Shown: positions 37,593-48,566 of the stretch, in pieces
How the letters are laid out: each line of letters opens with the position of its first letter
How positions within the stretch are numbered: position 1 is the first letter of the stretch
From: Paraburkholderia fungorum
GTDB taxonomy: Bacteria > Pseudomonadota > Gammaproteobacteria > Burkholderiales > Burkholderiaceae
DNA: 64,000 nt
Assembly: GCF_902833645.1 (NCBI RefSeq)
Contig: NZ_CADFGE010000001.1
Location: 1,054,001 to 1,118,000, forward strand
Direction: 5' to 3'
The notes under the pieces: generated by a model
What the model was told of the DNA's origin: nothing
The model's input: the letters and a program-made list of their open reading frames with translations, nothing else
Database searches by the model: none
Position numbers and translations under genes: made by a program

Positions 37593-38899
37593 GCCTGTTT
37601 CTCCGTGTTGGATGGCGTAGTGCCTTGACGGCCCGCCCCTGATAACTTGCGCGCGGCAAGCGGCAGTCTCAACACTGCACGCGTGCCGCGCGGCTTGATC
37701 TCGCTGACGTCGGCCAGCTCGATCGATCCCTTCAGACGTGCCGCCGCTGAAAACGCCAGATACAGGCCCACGCCATGTCCACCCTGTGTGCTGTCGACCG
37801 GCATTGCGCCGAGCGATCCGCGCAAAGCGGCTGGAATGCCGGGACCGGCGTCGCATACCTCGAATACGATCTGATCGCCGCGCTCTGCGAGCTTGCACGA
37901 CAGCGTGACGTGATCGCGGCTCGCACGCGCGGCGTTGTCGAGCAGAATTGTAAGAATCTGACTGACGGCCACCGTATCGTCAAGACTGACACCCTCGGGC
38001 GGCTCACCGATCCGCTCGAACTTCACATGCGGATGACGCAAACGCCACTGCTCGGCAAACGACTCGAGCCATTCGCCGACCGCTTGCCGGTTGGTCGTTG
38101 TCGATGCACGGCTGCGCAGCCGTGCAAGCGCAGACGTACAGAGCGTCATTTGCTGTTCGAGCAACTCGAGATCGGCGCTGTACGGCGCGAGGCCTTGATC
38201 GGTTCGCGCGGCGTCGCGCAATTCTTCGGACAACATCGCAATTGTAGACAACGGCGTGCCGATTTCGTGCGCGACCGTGGCAGCCTGCACGCCGAGCGCG
38301 ACGGCGCGTTCATCGTGAAGCAAGCGCTGCTGCGCATCCCCGAGCGCTGCGTCACGTAGTCGCAGAGCGCGTGACATGCGCGCGACGAACCATGCAATCA
38401 GGCCAACGCTGACCATGAAGTTCACCCACATGCCGGCGCGATAGTAGTCGAACAGATTCGCCGGATTGTCGAGATTGAGCGGTACGGAATCGAAGCCCAA
38501 CACTGCGTAGCAGGCTACGGCGAACGCGGCGAGCCACGCCATCAGTTGCCACGGCAACACGGCCGCGGCGATCGCGAGCGATGGCAGGTACAGCGAAACG
38601 AATGGGTTGGTGGTGCCGCCCGAGAGGAACAGCAGCGCCGACAGCGCGCCGAGATCGACCCAGATCTGGCCGAACAGTTCGAGATTGGACTCGGGCCGCT
38701 GTTGCGAGACACGCCACCATGTGAGTCCGTTGAAGATCACTTCGAGGGCAATCACGAGCAGCATGGCGGGCAGCGGCAGGTGCACGCCGTAGAAGATCTG
38801 CACGACCGCGATCGTCACCAGTTGGCCGATGATGGCGAGGCTGCGTAGCCAGAACAGATGGCCGAGGTTGACGCGGCCGGTGTTGGTTATACGATGCAT
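37589..38899 (-). CDS. regB: Redox sensor histidine kinase, RegB/PrrB family
   Basis: This 436-residue membrane kinase has about six N-terminal TM helices (residues ~15-175). GGTTNPF at 94-100 is the RegB ubiquinone-binding motif. His211 lies in VAHEIGTPLSTI, and Cys254 (QQMTLCTSAL) occupies the place of the redox-active Cys265 of Rhodobacter RegB. A complete HATPase domain with DAGPGIP and GHGVGL follows. It should sense quinone-pool and thiol redox state and phosphorylate RegA, to which it is translationally coupled. Cys equivalence is by local context only. Confidence 0.92.
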   Translation of the reverse strand: MHRITNTGRVNLGHLFWLRSLAIIGQLVTIAVVQIFYGVHLPLPAMLLVIALEVIFNGLTWWRVSQQRPESNLELFGQIWVDLGALSALLFLSGGTTNPFVSLYLPSLAIAAAVLPWQLMAWLAAFAVACYAVLGFDSVPLNLDNPANLFDYYRAGMWVNFMVSVGLIAWFVARMSRALRLRDAALGDAQQRLLHDERAVALGVQAATVAHEIGTPLSTIAMLSEELRDAARTDQGLAPYSADLELLEQQMTLCTSALARLRSRASTTTNRQAVGEWLESFAEQWRLRHPHVKFERIGEPPEGVSLDDTVAVSQILTILLDNAARASRDHVTLSCKLAERGDQIVFEVCDAGPGIPAALRGSLGAMPVDSTQGGHGVGLYLAFSAAARLKGSIELADVSEIKPRGTRAVLRLPLAARKLSGAGRQGTTPSNTEKQA

Positions 38900-39009
38900 G
38901 ACTTTAGTTTACCTGTTCGGACTCGTCCGACTGACCTCGAGAACTCACACCGCTAACATGGAATTTTTGCGATAGCGCTGCACGGTTGTCGATCAGCGAT
39001 CACCGGTTC

Positions 39010-40668
39010 ATGCACCGCCTCAAGCCTTCCATGCTACCTAACTCTGACAGCGCGACGCCCATCTCATCAGCTTTCCTGACTTTTCTGCGACATGCTGCCG
39101 CAGCCAGACAAAACGGCACCGCACAAGCAGAGGCCACGTGGCTCGATAGCGCCGCACAGCTTCATCCGCTCGACGATGTATCGATTGCAACGCTCATCGC
39201 TACGCTGCTCGAGCAACATCGTCAAAATGACGCCATCGAACTCGCCGTCATTATTGCCCAACTCGATCCCCATCGCGCTCTTGCACACTTCCGAGTCGGC
39301 TACGCGCTGCAGATGGCAAACCGGCATGGCGACGCAATCTCCCCATATCGTCGCGCACTCGCCATCGATCCAGCATTCCCGCAGTTGCGCAACAATCTCG
39401 CTGGCGCCCTCGCACTTACAGGCGGCGATCTCAACGAGCAACTCGCTCTACTGGAAAGTGCCGTGCATGACGATCCCGGCCACGGCGACGCATGGATCAA
39501 TCTCACTCAGGCACAGCGCGTCAATTTGAATCTGCCGCGCGCGCTCGAAGCCGGCGCACGAGCCGTGCAATGCGCGCCGCATAGCCCGCTGGCGCACAAC
39601 AACTATGCGCTGGCGCTGCGTGAAGCGCAACGCTGGGACGAGGCTGAGCAAGCCGCAAAAACTGCCAGTGTATTAGCACCCAACAATGCCGCTATGCGCT
39701 CCAATCTCGGCATGCTGCAACTCGTGCGCGGCGATTACGCACACGGCTGGCTATCCCATGAAGCACGCTGGGATGGCTCGCTTGAATTGGGCGGCCTCCG
39801 CCCAGCCATGCCCGCGCCGACCTGGCAGGGTGAGTCGCTCGTCGGCAAAACACTGCTGGTGTGGGGCGAACAAGGCATGGGCGACGTCTTGCAATTCAGC
39901 CGCTATATCCCGCTGCTGGCCGCACGTGTTCATCGCGAAGGCGGCCGCCTCGTGTGGAATTCGTTTCCGCAAATGGGCGGGCTGCTCGCTCGCAGCCTCG
40001 GCGATCACGTGGACGGTTATTCGGCTGGCGGCGGCGTCGACTCTTTGCCGCCGTTTGACTACGAAATTCCGCTGCTCAGCTTGCCTTTGATATTCGGCAC
40101 AAGCGAAGAGACCATCCCCGCTGAAATTCCGTACTTGCATGCTGACATCGCAGCCAGCAAATCGTGGCAAAAGAGGCTTGGCGAAGAAACGAGACTCAAG
40201 GTCGGTTTGGTGTGGACCGGCAGCGCCGGCCATCAGCGCAATCCATTCCGGCGAGTTGGCTGGGAGCGCTATGCGGAATATTTCGGCCACATGCAGAACG
40301 TGGCGTTCTATTCGCTGCAACCGGGTGCCGACGCAGACGTCGTGGCCGCGCGGGCAGCGGGTCTGCCGATGTCGGACCACAGCGCGGAATTCGCCAACTT
40401 CGACGACACGGCGGCGTTTGTCAGCGCGCTCGATCTGGTCATTACGGTTTGCACGTCCGTGGCGCATCTGAGCGGCGCGCTCGGCCAGCGCACCTGGGTC
40501 CTGCTGGACGTCAATCCGCATTGGGTCTGGTTGCTCGACCGTTCCGACAGCCCCTGGTATCCGAGCGCGACGCTCTACCGGCAACCACAATTCGGCCAGT
40601 GGGAGCCGGCACTGAAGGCCGTTGCACGCGATCTTGACGTGCTCGCGGCCCGGCATCACGCGACATAA
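39010..40668 (+). CDS. TPR protein with C-terminal glycosyltransferase-like domain
   Basis: This protein is about 552 residues long. The N-terminal ~270 residues form several tetratricopeptide repeats (DPAFPQLRNNLAGALALTGG, DAWINLTQAQRVN and similar). The C-terminal ~290 residues look like a GT-B/heptosyltransferase-type fold: LLVWGEQGMGDVLQFSRYIP, RLKVGLVWTGSAGH, and LVITVCTSVAHLSGALG. Proteins of this layout are usually annotated only as TPR proteins; substrate and acceptor are unknown. The start is uncertain: ATG at 39010, ATG at 39031 and TTG at 38986 are in frame and none has a ribosome site. It diverges from regB with ~110 bp between. Confidence 0.78.
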   Translation: MHRLKPSMLPNSDSATPISSAFLTFLRHAAAARQNGTAQAEATWLDSAAQLHPLDDVSIATLIATLLEQHRQNDAIELAVIIAQLDPHRALAHFRVGYALQMANRHGDAISPYRRALAIDPAFPQLRNNLAGALALTGGDLNEQLALLESAVHDDPGHGDAWINLTQAQRVNLNLPRALEAGARAVQCAPHSPLAHNNYALALREAQRWDEAEQAAKTASVLAPNNAAMRSNLGMLQLVRGDYAHGWLSHEARWDGSLELGGLRPAMPAPTWQGESLVGKTLLVWGEQGMGDVLQFSRYIPLLAARVHREGGRLVWNSFPQMGGLLARSLGDHVDGYSAGGGVDSLPPFDYEIPLLSLPLIFGTSEETIPAEIPYLHADIAASKSWQKRLGEETRLKVGLVWTGSAGHQRNPFRRVGWERYAEYFGHMQNVAFYSLQPGADADVVAARAAGLPMSDHSAEFANFDDTAAFVSALDLVITVCTSVAHLSGALGQRTWVLLDVNPHWVWLLDRSDSPWYPSATLYRQPQFGQWEPALKAVARDLDVLAARHHAT

Positions 40669-40708
40669 AACCGTACAACGCTACTACCGGAGCCGCTCCG
40701 CGCCGCCG

Positions 40709-42106
<1,398 letters not shown>

Positions 42107-42122
42107 TTCCTGCCTCAAACCC

Positions 42123-42161
42123 GGCCCACGCGGTACGCCAGCCAGGCGTGCCGCGTGGGCC
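42123..42161 (+). terminator. Long hairpin after argB
   Basis: GGCCCACGCGG (42123-42133) pairs with CCGCGTGGGCC (42151-42161), and the interior ACGCC/GGCGT continues the stem around an AGCCA loop, about 17 bp in all with one T-G step. There is no T-run. It starts 16 bp after the argB stop. Confidence 0.6.
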
Positions 42162-42318
42162 GTGCAGTTGCAGCGCCGCCGCGCCCAGCTGTGACGCACA
42201 ACGCGCCACCCTCCGGCGCAACGACACGTCTTCCTTTTCTATCGCCCTGCGCGTCGCGAACCGTCGTCAGCGTTCGCCACGCGAAGCGACTGCCTGCGCC
42301 TGAACGGCGTCCTCCATC

Positions 42319-43122
42319 ATGCGCACCCCCACTTCCCGACGCCGTCGTCCGCACATCCCAGGTGGCAGTCCGGTCTGGCTGTTCGATCTCGACAACACGC
42401 TGCATCACGCCTCGCACGCGATCTTCCCCGCGATCAATCAGGGCATGACGCAGTACATCATCGACGCGTTGCAGGTCGACATCGACGAAGCCAACCGCCT
42501 GCGCACCGGCTACACGCAACGCTACGGCGCGACGCTGCTCGGCCTCGCCCGTCATCATCCGCTCGACCCGAACGATTTTCTGAAAGTCGTCCACACGTTC
42601 CCCGATCTCGGTTCGATGATCCGTCACGAACGCGGTATAGCGCGGCTCGTCGCGGCGCTGCCCGGCCGCAAGATCGTGCTGACCAATGCCCCTGAGGCCT
42701 ACGCACGCGCGGTGCTGGCGAAACTGCGCATCGAGCGCCTGTTCGAACAGGTGATCGCAATCGAACACATGCGCGACCGCCGCAGTTGGCGCGCCAAACC
42801 TGACCATGCGATGCTGCGCAAGGCGATGCGCGACGCGCACGTCTCGCTCAAAGACGTGATCCTCGTGGAAGACACGCGTTCGCATCTGAAGAACTACCGG
42901 CAACTCGGCATCCGCACGGTGTGGATCACCGGTCATCTGCCGCGCAAACCGCATGCGGACGGCATCCCGACGCGTCTGCCGGGCACCGGCCGGCCGCACT
43001 ATGTCGACCGATGCATTCGTTCGTTAAAATCGCTAAGACTGGGCACCCGCTCGGTTCGATTGAAGGGACAGCAGACGGGACGACAGCCATGCAGCCGATC
43101 GACAAGCCTGACGAAGCCGTAG
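42319..43122 (+). CDS. HAD-family pyrimidine 5'-nucleotidase
   Basis: This 267-residue protein has HAD motif I FDLDNTLHH (D23, D25), motif II in VLTNAPEAYA, and motif III/IV in VILVEDTRSHLKNYRQLG. It resembles the Sdt1/YjjG-like pyrimidine nucleotidases commonly encoded next to slmA in Burkholderiales. The first ~15 residues are Arg-rich and the last ~35 are basic and overlap slmA by 34 bp; the extra C-terminus probably reflects a late stop. Substrate assignment is by family. Confidence 0.85.
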   Translation: MRTPTSRRRRPHIPGGSPVWLFDLDNTLHHASHAIFPAINQGMTQYIIDALQVDIDEANRLRTGYTQRYGATLLGLARHHPLDPNDFLKVVHTFPDLGSMIRHERGIARLVAALPGRKIVLTNAPEAYARAVLAKLRIERLFEQVIAIEHMRDRRSWRAKPDHAMLRKAMRDAHVSLKDVILVEDTRSHLKNYRQLGIRTVWITGHLPRKPHADGIPTRLPGTGRPHYVDRCIRSLKSLRLGTRSVRLKGQQTGRQPCSRSTSLTKP

Positions 43123-43787
43123 CCGAAGACGAACCCACCCAGCCGGCCGCCCCGCGTGCGGCGCGTCTGAAGCCGGGCGAGCGCCGCGTGCACATCTTGC
43201 AGACGCTTGCCGCGATGCTGGAGGCGCCGAAGAGCGAAAAGATCACAACAGCGGCCCTCGCCGCCCGGCTCGGCGTCTCGGAGGCCGCGCTGTACCGCCA
43301 TTTCGCCAGCAAAGCGCAAATGTTCGAAGGGCTGATCGAGTTCATCGAGCAAACCATCTTCGGCCTGATCAACCAGATCGCCGACAAGGAAAGCAACGGC
43401 GTGCTGCAGGCCCGCGCGATTGCGCTGATGTTGCTCAACTTCCCTGCGAAGAATCCCGGCATGACACGCGTGTTGACCTGCGAAGCGCTGGTCGGCGAAC
43501 ACGAACGGCTGACCGAGCGGGTCAATCAGATGCTGGAACGGGTCGAGGCGTCGTTGAAGCAGTGTTTGCGTGTGGCGCAACTGGAAGCGAACGCAAGGGG
43601 AGGCGAAAACGCAAGCCCGAGCGCCAATGCGCAGGCGGTCCCGCTGCCGCCAGGCTACGATCCGGCGATCCGGGCGAGCCTGCTGCTGAGCTACATCATC
43701 GGCCGCTGGCATCGGTATGTGCGCAGTGGCTTTGCGCGGCAGCCCGCCGAACACGCCGATGCGCAACTGCTGCTGATTCTTCAGTAG
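43089..43787 (+). CDS. slmA: Nucleoid occlusion factor SlmA (TetR family)
   Basis: This 232-residue DNA-binding protein blocks Z-ring assembly over the nucleoid. After a ~45-residue acidic and basic N-terminal stretch comes the TetR HTH (TTAALAARLGVSEAALYRHF), then KAQMFEGLIEFIEQTIFGLI, which is characteristic of SlmA. A low-complexity loop (~residues 175-195, ANARGGENASPSANAQ) is longer than in E. coli SlmA (198 residues). The ATG at 43089 is chosen because earlier starts lie inside the nucleotidase gene. Confidence 0.9.
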   Translation: MQPIDKPDEAVAEDEPTQPAAPRAARLKPGERRVHILQTLAAMLEAPKSEKITTAALAARLGVSEAALYRHFASKAQMFEGLIEFIEQTIFGLINQIADKESNGVLQARAIALMLLNFPAKNPGMTRVLTCEALVGEHERLTERVNQMLERVEASLKQCLRVAQLEANARGGENASPSANAQAVPLPPGYDPAIRASLLLSYIIGRWHRYVRSGFARQPAEHADAQLLLILQ

Positions 43788-44096
43788 TCCGCGCGGTGCG
43801 CGAGTTCACAGCGGCGCCCGCGACGCTGCCGCGCGAAATTTTCCGCTATACTTTGCGCCTGACCGCGGCTCGCCGAAGTACCCGGGAGCGCTGTCCAGAG
43901 CACCTTGAACACCTGAACACGTAGTATCACGCGCCGATTTGCTGACTCGATTGCGGGCGCGCGAACTGCCGGGAACGTCTTTCCCGCGGTTCACTATAAA
44001 TGCGGCTAAAGAGGTCGTCAGCCGCGCACATCGTTTCGCCTCCGTGCCTCGCCGACGCCAATCTAGCCGCCCTGTATCTGTTAAATGGCGGGATGA
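43788..44096. other. Upstream region of metX
   Basis: These 309 bases contain two possible -10 elements, TATACT (43847-43852) and TATAAA (43995-44000), neither with a good -35. Right after the second lies a hairpin, GCGGCT/AGCCGC (44002-44025). TATAAA plus hairpin would give a ~95-base structured leader. I recognise no known SAM riboswitch consensus. Confidence 0.4.
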
Positions 44097-45242
44097 ATGG
44101 AATCGATCGGTATCGTCGCTCCCCAAAAAATGCATTTCACCGAGCCGCTGCTCATGCAGAACGGCAGCTCGCTGGCCGGTTACGACCTGATGGTCGAGAC
44201 CTACGGCACGCTCAACGCCGCGCGCAGCAATGCCGTGCTGGTGTGCCACGCGCTCAACGCGTCGCACCACGTGGCGGGCGTGTACGCGGACAATCCGAAG
44301 GACATCGGCTGGTGGGACAACATGGTCGGCCCGGGCAAGCCGCTCGACACCAACCGGTTCTTCGTGATCGGCGTGAACAACCTGGGTTCGTGCTTCGGCT
44401 CGACCGGGCCGATGAGCATCGATCCGGCTACCGGCAAGCCGTACGGCGCGACCTTTCCTGTCGTGACGGTGGAAGACTGGGTGAAGGCCCAGGCGCGCGT
44501 CGCCGATGAATTCGGCATCGCGCGCTTCGCGGCGGTGATGGGCGGCAGCCTCGGCGGCATGCAGGCGCTCGCGTGGAGCATGATGTATCCGGACCGCGTG
44601 GGCCATTGCATCGTCGTGGCGTCCACCCCGAAGCTGTCCGCGCAGAACATCGCGTTCAACGAAGTGGCGCGCTCGGCAATCCTGTCGGACCCCGACTTCC
44701 ACGGCGGCAACTACTATGCGCACAACGTGAAGCCGAAGCGCGGCTTGCGCGTCGCGCGCATGATCGGCCACATCACGTATCTGTCGGACGACGACATGGC
44801 CGAGAAATTCGGCCGCTCGCTGCGTCGCGCGGAAGGCGCGGTGGACGCGTACAACTTCAACTTCGACGTCGAGTTCGAAGTGGAGTCGTATCTGCGCTAC
44901 CAGGGCGATAAATTCGCCGACTACTTCGATGCGAACACCTACCTGCTGATCACCCGCGCGCTCGACTATTTCGATCCAGCCAAGGCTTTCGACGGCGACC
45001 TGACCGCCGCCGTCGCGCACACCACCGCGAAATACCTGATCGCCAGTTTCTCGACCGACTGGCGTTTCGCGCCGGCCCGCTCGCGCGAGCTGGTGAAGGC
45101 GTTGCTCGACCACAAGCGCACCGTGACCTACGCGGAAATCGACGCGCCGCACGGCCACGACGCCTTCCTGCTAGACGACGCGCGCTATCACAACCTGATG
45201 CGCGCCTACTACGAACGCATTGCAAACGAGGTGAACGCATGA
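44097..45242 (+). CDS. metX: Homoserine O-acyltransferase MetX
   Basis: This 381-residue alpha/beta hydrolase activates homoserine in methionine synthesis. The catalytic triad is S151 (GGSLGGMQ), D321 (STDWRF) and H354 (HGHDAFL). MetX proteins encoded with metW in beta- and gammaproteobacteria are mostly succinyltransferases, so the acyl donor here is probably succinyl-CoA; the sequence alone does not settle this. It overlaps metW by 4 bp (ATGA). Confidence 0.95.
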   Translation: MESIGIVAPQKMHFTEPLLMQNGSSLAGYDLMVETYGTLNAARSNAVLVCHALNASHHVAGVYADNPKDIGWWDNMVGPGKPLDTNRFFVIGVNNLGSCFGSTGPMSIDPATGKPYGATFPVVTVEDWVKAQARVADEFGIARFAAVMGGSLGGMQALAWSMMYPDRVGHCIVVASTPKLSAQNIAFNEVARSAILSDPDFHGGNYYAHNVKPKRGLRVARMIGHITYLSDDDMAEKFGRSLRRAEGAVDAYNFNFDVEFEVESYLRYQGDKFADYFDANTYLLITRALDYFDPAKAFDGDLTAAVAHTTAKYLIASFSTDWRFAPARSRELVKALLDHKRTVTYAEIDAPHGHDAFLLDDARYHNLMRAYYERIANEVNA

Positions 45243-45847
45243 ACCAGCGAGCACTCGATTATCTGGCGTTGCGCCCGGACTTCCGCGCGATCGCCCGCTG
45301 GGTCGAACCGCGCGCCACCGTGCTCGATCTGGGTTGCGGCGACGGCTCCTTGCTGTCGCTGCTGACCGAAGAACTCGACGTGCAGGGCTACGGCATCGAA
45401 ATCAACGACGCCGGCGTGTTGGCGTCGACGCAAAACGGCGTCAATGTGATCCAGCAGAATCTGGAAGACGGCCTTCGCCTGTTCGAAGACCGCAGCTTCG
45501 ATTTCGCGGTTTTGTCGCAAACGCTGCAAACCATTCATCAAACGGCTGCGATCCTGCGCGAGACGGTCCGGGTGGGCAAGGAATGCATCGTCTCGTTCCC
45601 GAATTTCGGTTACTGGGCGCACCGGCTCTCGGTGCTGAAAGGCCGCATGCCGGTCTCGAAGTCGCTGCCTTACCAGTGGCACAACACGCCAAACGTGCGG
45701 GTGCTGACAATCAAGGATTTCGAGGCGCTTGCGCCGGAAGTCGGCATCGAGATTCTCGACCGCGTGGTGCTCCACGACGGCCAGGTGGTGCGGTGGGGGG
45801 TGAACTGGCGTGGTAGTCTTGCGGTCTATCGCGTCAAGAAAAGCTAA
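45239..45847 (+). CDS. metW: Methionine biosynthesis protein MetW
   Basis: This 202-residue SAM-dependent methyltransferase-fold protein has motif [13 protein letters not shown]. In proteobacteria metW is coupled to metX and the product is needed for full MetX activity. The 4-bp overlap with metX supports co-translation and probably a complex. [12 protein letters not shown] and [11 protein letters not shown] are family-specific stretches. Confidence 0.94.
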   Translation: MNQRALDYLALRPDFRAIARWVEPRATVLDLGCGDGSLLSLLTEELDVQGYGIEINDAGVLASTQNGVNVIQQNLEDGLRLFEDRSFDFAVLSQTLQTIHQTAAILRETVRVGKECIVSFPNFGYWAHRLSVLKGRMPVSKSLPYQWHNTPNVRVLTIKDFEALAPEVGIEILDRVVLHDGQVVRWGVNWRGSLAVYRVKKS

Positions 45848-45861
45848 CCCCATTTATCCAC

Positions 45862-47256
45862 ATGTCGAACCCGCCGCACGAGGCGCCTGCACTTACCGCT
45901 CACGAAGAACATCCCGGCTGGCGCGCGTTCCTGAATACGCGCATGCTGATCTGCGTCTTTCTCGGCTTTACGTCGGGACTGCCGCTGTTCACGCTCGTCT
46001 ATCTGGTGCAGGCCTGGCTACGCTCCGAAGGCGTCAACCTGAAGGAAATCGGCCTGTTTGCGCTGATCCAGTTCCCGTACACCTGGAAATTCGTCTGGGC
46101 GCCGCTGATGGACCGCTACGTGCCGCGTTTGCCGGGCTGGCGTCCGGGCAGACGGCGCGGCTGGATGCTGGTCACGCAGATTCTGGTCGCGGGCGCGATT
46201 GCCACGCTAGGTTTCGTGTCGCCGCGCGACTCGATCTGGACGGTGGCCGCCTTGACCGCACTGGTCGCGTTCTTCGGCGCGAGCCAGGACATTTCGATCG
46301 ACGCCTACCGGCGCGAGTTGCTGAGCGATACCCAGCAGGGTCTTGGCAATGCGGTGCACGTGAACGCTTACAAGATCGCCGCGCTGGTGCCGGGATCGCT
46401 GGCGCTGATTTTGTCCGACCATCTGCCGTGGACCACCGTCTTCATCGTCACCGCGGCATTCATGCTGCCTGGCATGGTTATGACGCTGGTCGTGCGCGAG
46501 CCCGAAGTGCATGGCACGCCGCCGAAGAATCTGCGCGACGCGATCATCGAGCCATTCCGCGAGTTCATTCAACGCGATGGCTGGCGCGGTGCGCTGTTCG
46601 TGCTCGGTTTCATCTTTCTTTATAAGCTCGGCGACACGATGGCGACCACGCTGTCCACGTCGTTCTTTCTCGACATCGGCTATTCGCGCACGCAGATCGG
46701 CGTGATCGCCAAGACCACCGCGTTCGGCGCGAGTCTGGCGGGCGGGATTGTCGGCGGAATCTGGCTGATGAAAATCGGCATCGGCCGCGGGCTGTGGATC
46801 TTCGGCATCCTGCAGATGGTGTCCACGCTCGGCTTTGCATGGCTTGCGCATCTTGGCCCGGCGTCGCCGGGTCTTGCCGTGATCTATGACATCGCTGTCT
46901 GGCTGAGCCAGGGTACGTCGAAGCTGCTCGCGCTGGTAGACATCGACTGGACAGTGCAGCTCGATCCGCGCTCGGTCGCGCTGGCGCTGGTCTACGGTCT
47001 CGAAACCTTCGCTACCGGTCTGACGATGGCGGCCTTCACCGCTTACATCGCCAGCACCACCGACCCGCGTTACACCGCTACGCAGTTCGCGCTCTTTACG
47101 AGCCTGGCTTCGGTACCGCGCACGCTGGCATCGGCGGCAAGCGGCTATCTGGTCGCGCGGATCGGCTGGTTCGACTACTTCATCGTGTGTACCGCGCTGG
47201 CATTGCCCGGCATGCTGCTTCTGCTGCGCATCGCTCCGTGGAGAACGCGGTCGTGA
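45862..47256 (+). CDS. ampG: AmpG-family muropeptide permease
   Basis: This 464-residue MFS-type protein of 12 or more TM helices imports GlcNAc-anhydroMurNAc peptides for cell-wall recycling. The N-terminal FLGFTSGLPLFTLVYLVQAWL and the loop KFVWAPLMDRYVPRL are typical of AmpG, and the QDISIDAYRREL segment is diagnostic. It starts 14 bp after metW. A one-base-shifted GTGA overlap links it to the next gene. Confidence 0.92.
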   Translation: MSNPPHEAPALTAHEEHPGWRAFLNTRMLICVFLGFTSGLPLFTLVYLVQAWLRSEGVNLKEIGLFALIQFPYTWKFVWAPLMDRYVPRLPGWRPGRRRGWMLVTQILVAGAIATLGFVSPRDSIWTVAALTALVAFFGASQDISIDAYRRELLSDTQQGLGNAVHVNAYKIAALVPGSLALILSDHLPWTTVFIVTAAFMLPGMVMTLVVREPEVHGTPPKNLRDAIIEPFREFIQRDGWRGALFVLGFIFLYKLGDTMATTLSTSFFLDIGYSRTQIGVIAKTTAFGASLAGGIVGGIWLMKIGIGRGLWIFGILQMVSTLGFAWLAHLGPASPGLAVIYDIAVWLSQGTSKLLALVDIDWTVQLDPRSVALALVYGLETFATGLTMAAFTAYIASTTDPRYTATQFALFTSLASVPRTLASAASGYLVARIGWFDYFIVCTALALPGMLLLLRIAPWRTRS

Positions 47257-48506
47257 CGGTGCTTCACTCAGAGCGCCTCGTGCGCCCGGAATCGGCTGCC
47301 TCGGGCATTGCTTCGCCCAAGTCTGGCCACACGCTGCTGCGCGCGGCGTTGGCGCTCGGTTGCGCGACGAGCCTCACGGTCGGCGCGCCGTCGAATGCGT
47401 ACGCCGCGGCCGCGACGGCGGCCGGCACCAGCGCGCCGTCATCAACGTCGGCGCCAACGTCGTCGCCTTCGCCGGCACCCGCGGCGACGCCAGCGGCAAA
47501 GTCCGCAGTGGCCGCGGCGGGCTCCGAAAACGCGACATCGACGGCGCCCGGCGCGACCAGCGCTACAAACGCCGGCAGTACGCCCGCAGCCACCGCGCCG
47601 CCAGCTTCCACGCAGCAGTCCCCGGCGCCGGTGACCGCAAGAACGCCCGCGGCGACCTCCAGCGTCCCTGCACCGCCGACTTACAGCGCGCCGAACACGC
47701 AGTTACGCTATGGCGGCTACCTCGTGTTTCGCAACCTGATCCCGTCGCCGATGCTCGAGGCGCAAGCCGCTCAGGAGTTCAACGAGATCGTCTACGGCGC
47801 CGAGCACGCGAACAGTCTGTACGGCGACACCGACGCCCACGTCACACGGGTGCGTTCGATCATCGACAAAATGATTCCCTACTCGCTGAAGTGGAACGAG
47901 CGGGCAAAGAACTGGAAGTGGGATCTGGCAGTGGTGCGCTCGCCCGATATCCGCATGTACTGCCTGCCGGGCGGCAAGATCGTGGTGTACAGCGGTCTGC
48001 TCGATCGCGTGCGTCTGAACGACAACGAACTCGGCATGCTGATCGGTCACGAGATCGCCCACGCGCTGCGCGAGCATGCGCGCGAACGGCTCGGTGAACT
48101 GCAGGCCAGCCAGCTCGACTCATCCGGCACGATCCCGCAGCTATTCGGGCTCGCCGATCTGGGCGCGGCGCCGCTCGGCATCGGTTCGCGCCTGCTGGAG
48201 ATGCGGTACGAGAACACCGACGAAACCGAGGCCGACGTGATCGGCAGCGACATTGCCTCGCGCGCCGGTTTCGATCCGCGGGCCGCGGTCACGCTGTGGG
48301 ACAAGCTGGCCACTGCAACGCGCAGCAACCGCGACCAGGGCTTTATCTACGTGCACCCGTACACGCCGGCGCGGCGCCAAGACCTCATCAAGCGCTTGCC
48401 GGACATGCTGCCGCTCTATGCGAAGGCCATCGGCAAGAGCGTCGATGCGCTGCCGGACTATGCCGGCATGGGCCGCCCGCGCCGCAAACCCATCAGTAGC
48501 GAGTGA
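47253..48506 (+). CDS. M48-family metalloprotease, exported
   Basis: This protein has about 417 residues from a GTG at 47253 that overlaps the ampG stop (GTGA) and has GGAG nine bases before it. A signal peptide (LLRAALALGCATSLTVGAPSNAYA) is followed by ~95 residues of Ala/Thr/Ser/Pro-rich linker, then the peptidase domain with HEIAH at 266-270 and a downstream Glu ligand in TDETEADVIG. It is a Zn protease of the BepA/LoiP type in the periplasm or outer membrane, likely in envelope quality control. The linker is unusually long. Confidence 0.86.
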   Translation: MTVLHSERLVRPESAASGIASPKSGHTLLRAALALGCATSLTVGAPSNAYAAAATAAGTSAPSSTSAPTSSPSPAPAATPAAKSAVAAAGSENATSTAPGATSATNAGSTPAATAPPASTQQSPAPVTARTPAATSSVPAPPTYSAPNTQLRYGGYLVFRNLIPSPMLEAQAAQEFNEIVYGAEHANSLYGDTDAHVTRVRSIIDKMIPYSLKWNERAKNWKWDLAVVRSPDIRMYCLPGGKIVVYSGLLDRVRLNDNELGMLIGHEIAHALREHARERLGELQASQLDSSGTIPQLFGLADLGAAPLGIGSRLLEMRYENTDETEADVIGSDIASRAGFDPRAAVTLWDKLATATRSNRDQGFIYVHPYTPARRQDLIKRLPDMLPLYAKAIGKSVDALPDYAGMGRPRRKPISSE

Positions 48507-48508
48507 GG

Positions 48509-48539
48509 CGTGCAAGCCGCGGCGCTTGCGGCTTGCACG
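48509..48539. terminator. Hairpin terminator between the M48 protease gene and xthA
   Basis: A perfect 12-bp stem, CGTGCAAGCCGC (48509-48520) with GCGGCTTGCACG (48528-48539), has a 7-base loop. It starts two bases after the protease stop and serves convergent genes. There is no real T-run. Confidence 0.65.
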
Positions 48540-48566
48540 GTTCCTTGCGGCTCGGGCTAGCCGTCC

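Noticed and set aside
43806..45158. Minus-strand ORF of 450 codons opposite metX
   Set aside because: Shadow frame with His/Arg/Val bias; metX is certain from its catalytic triad.
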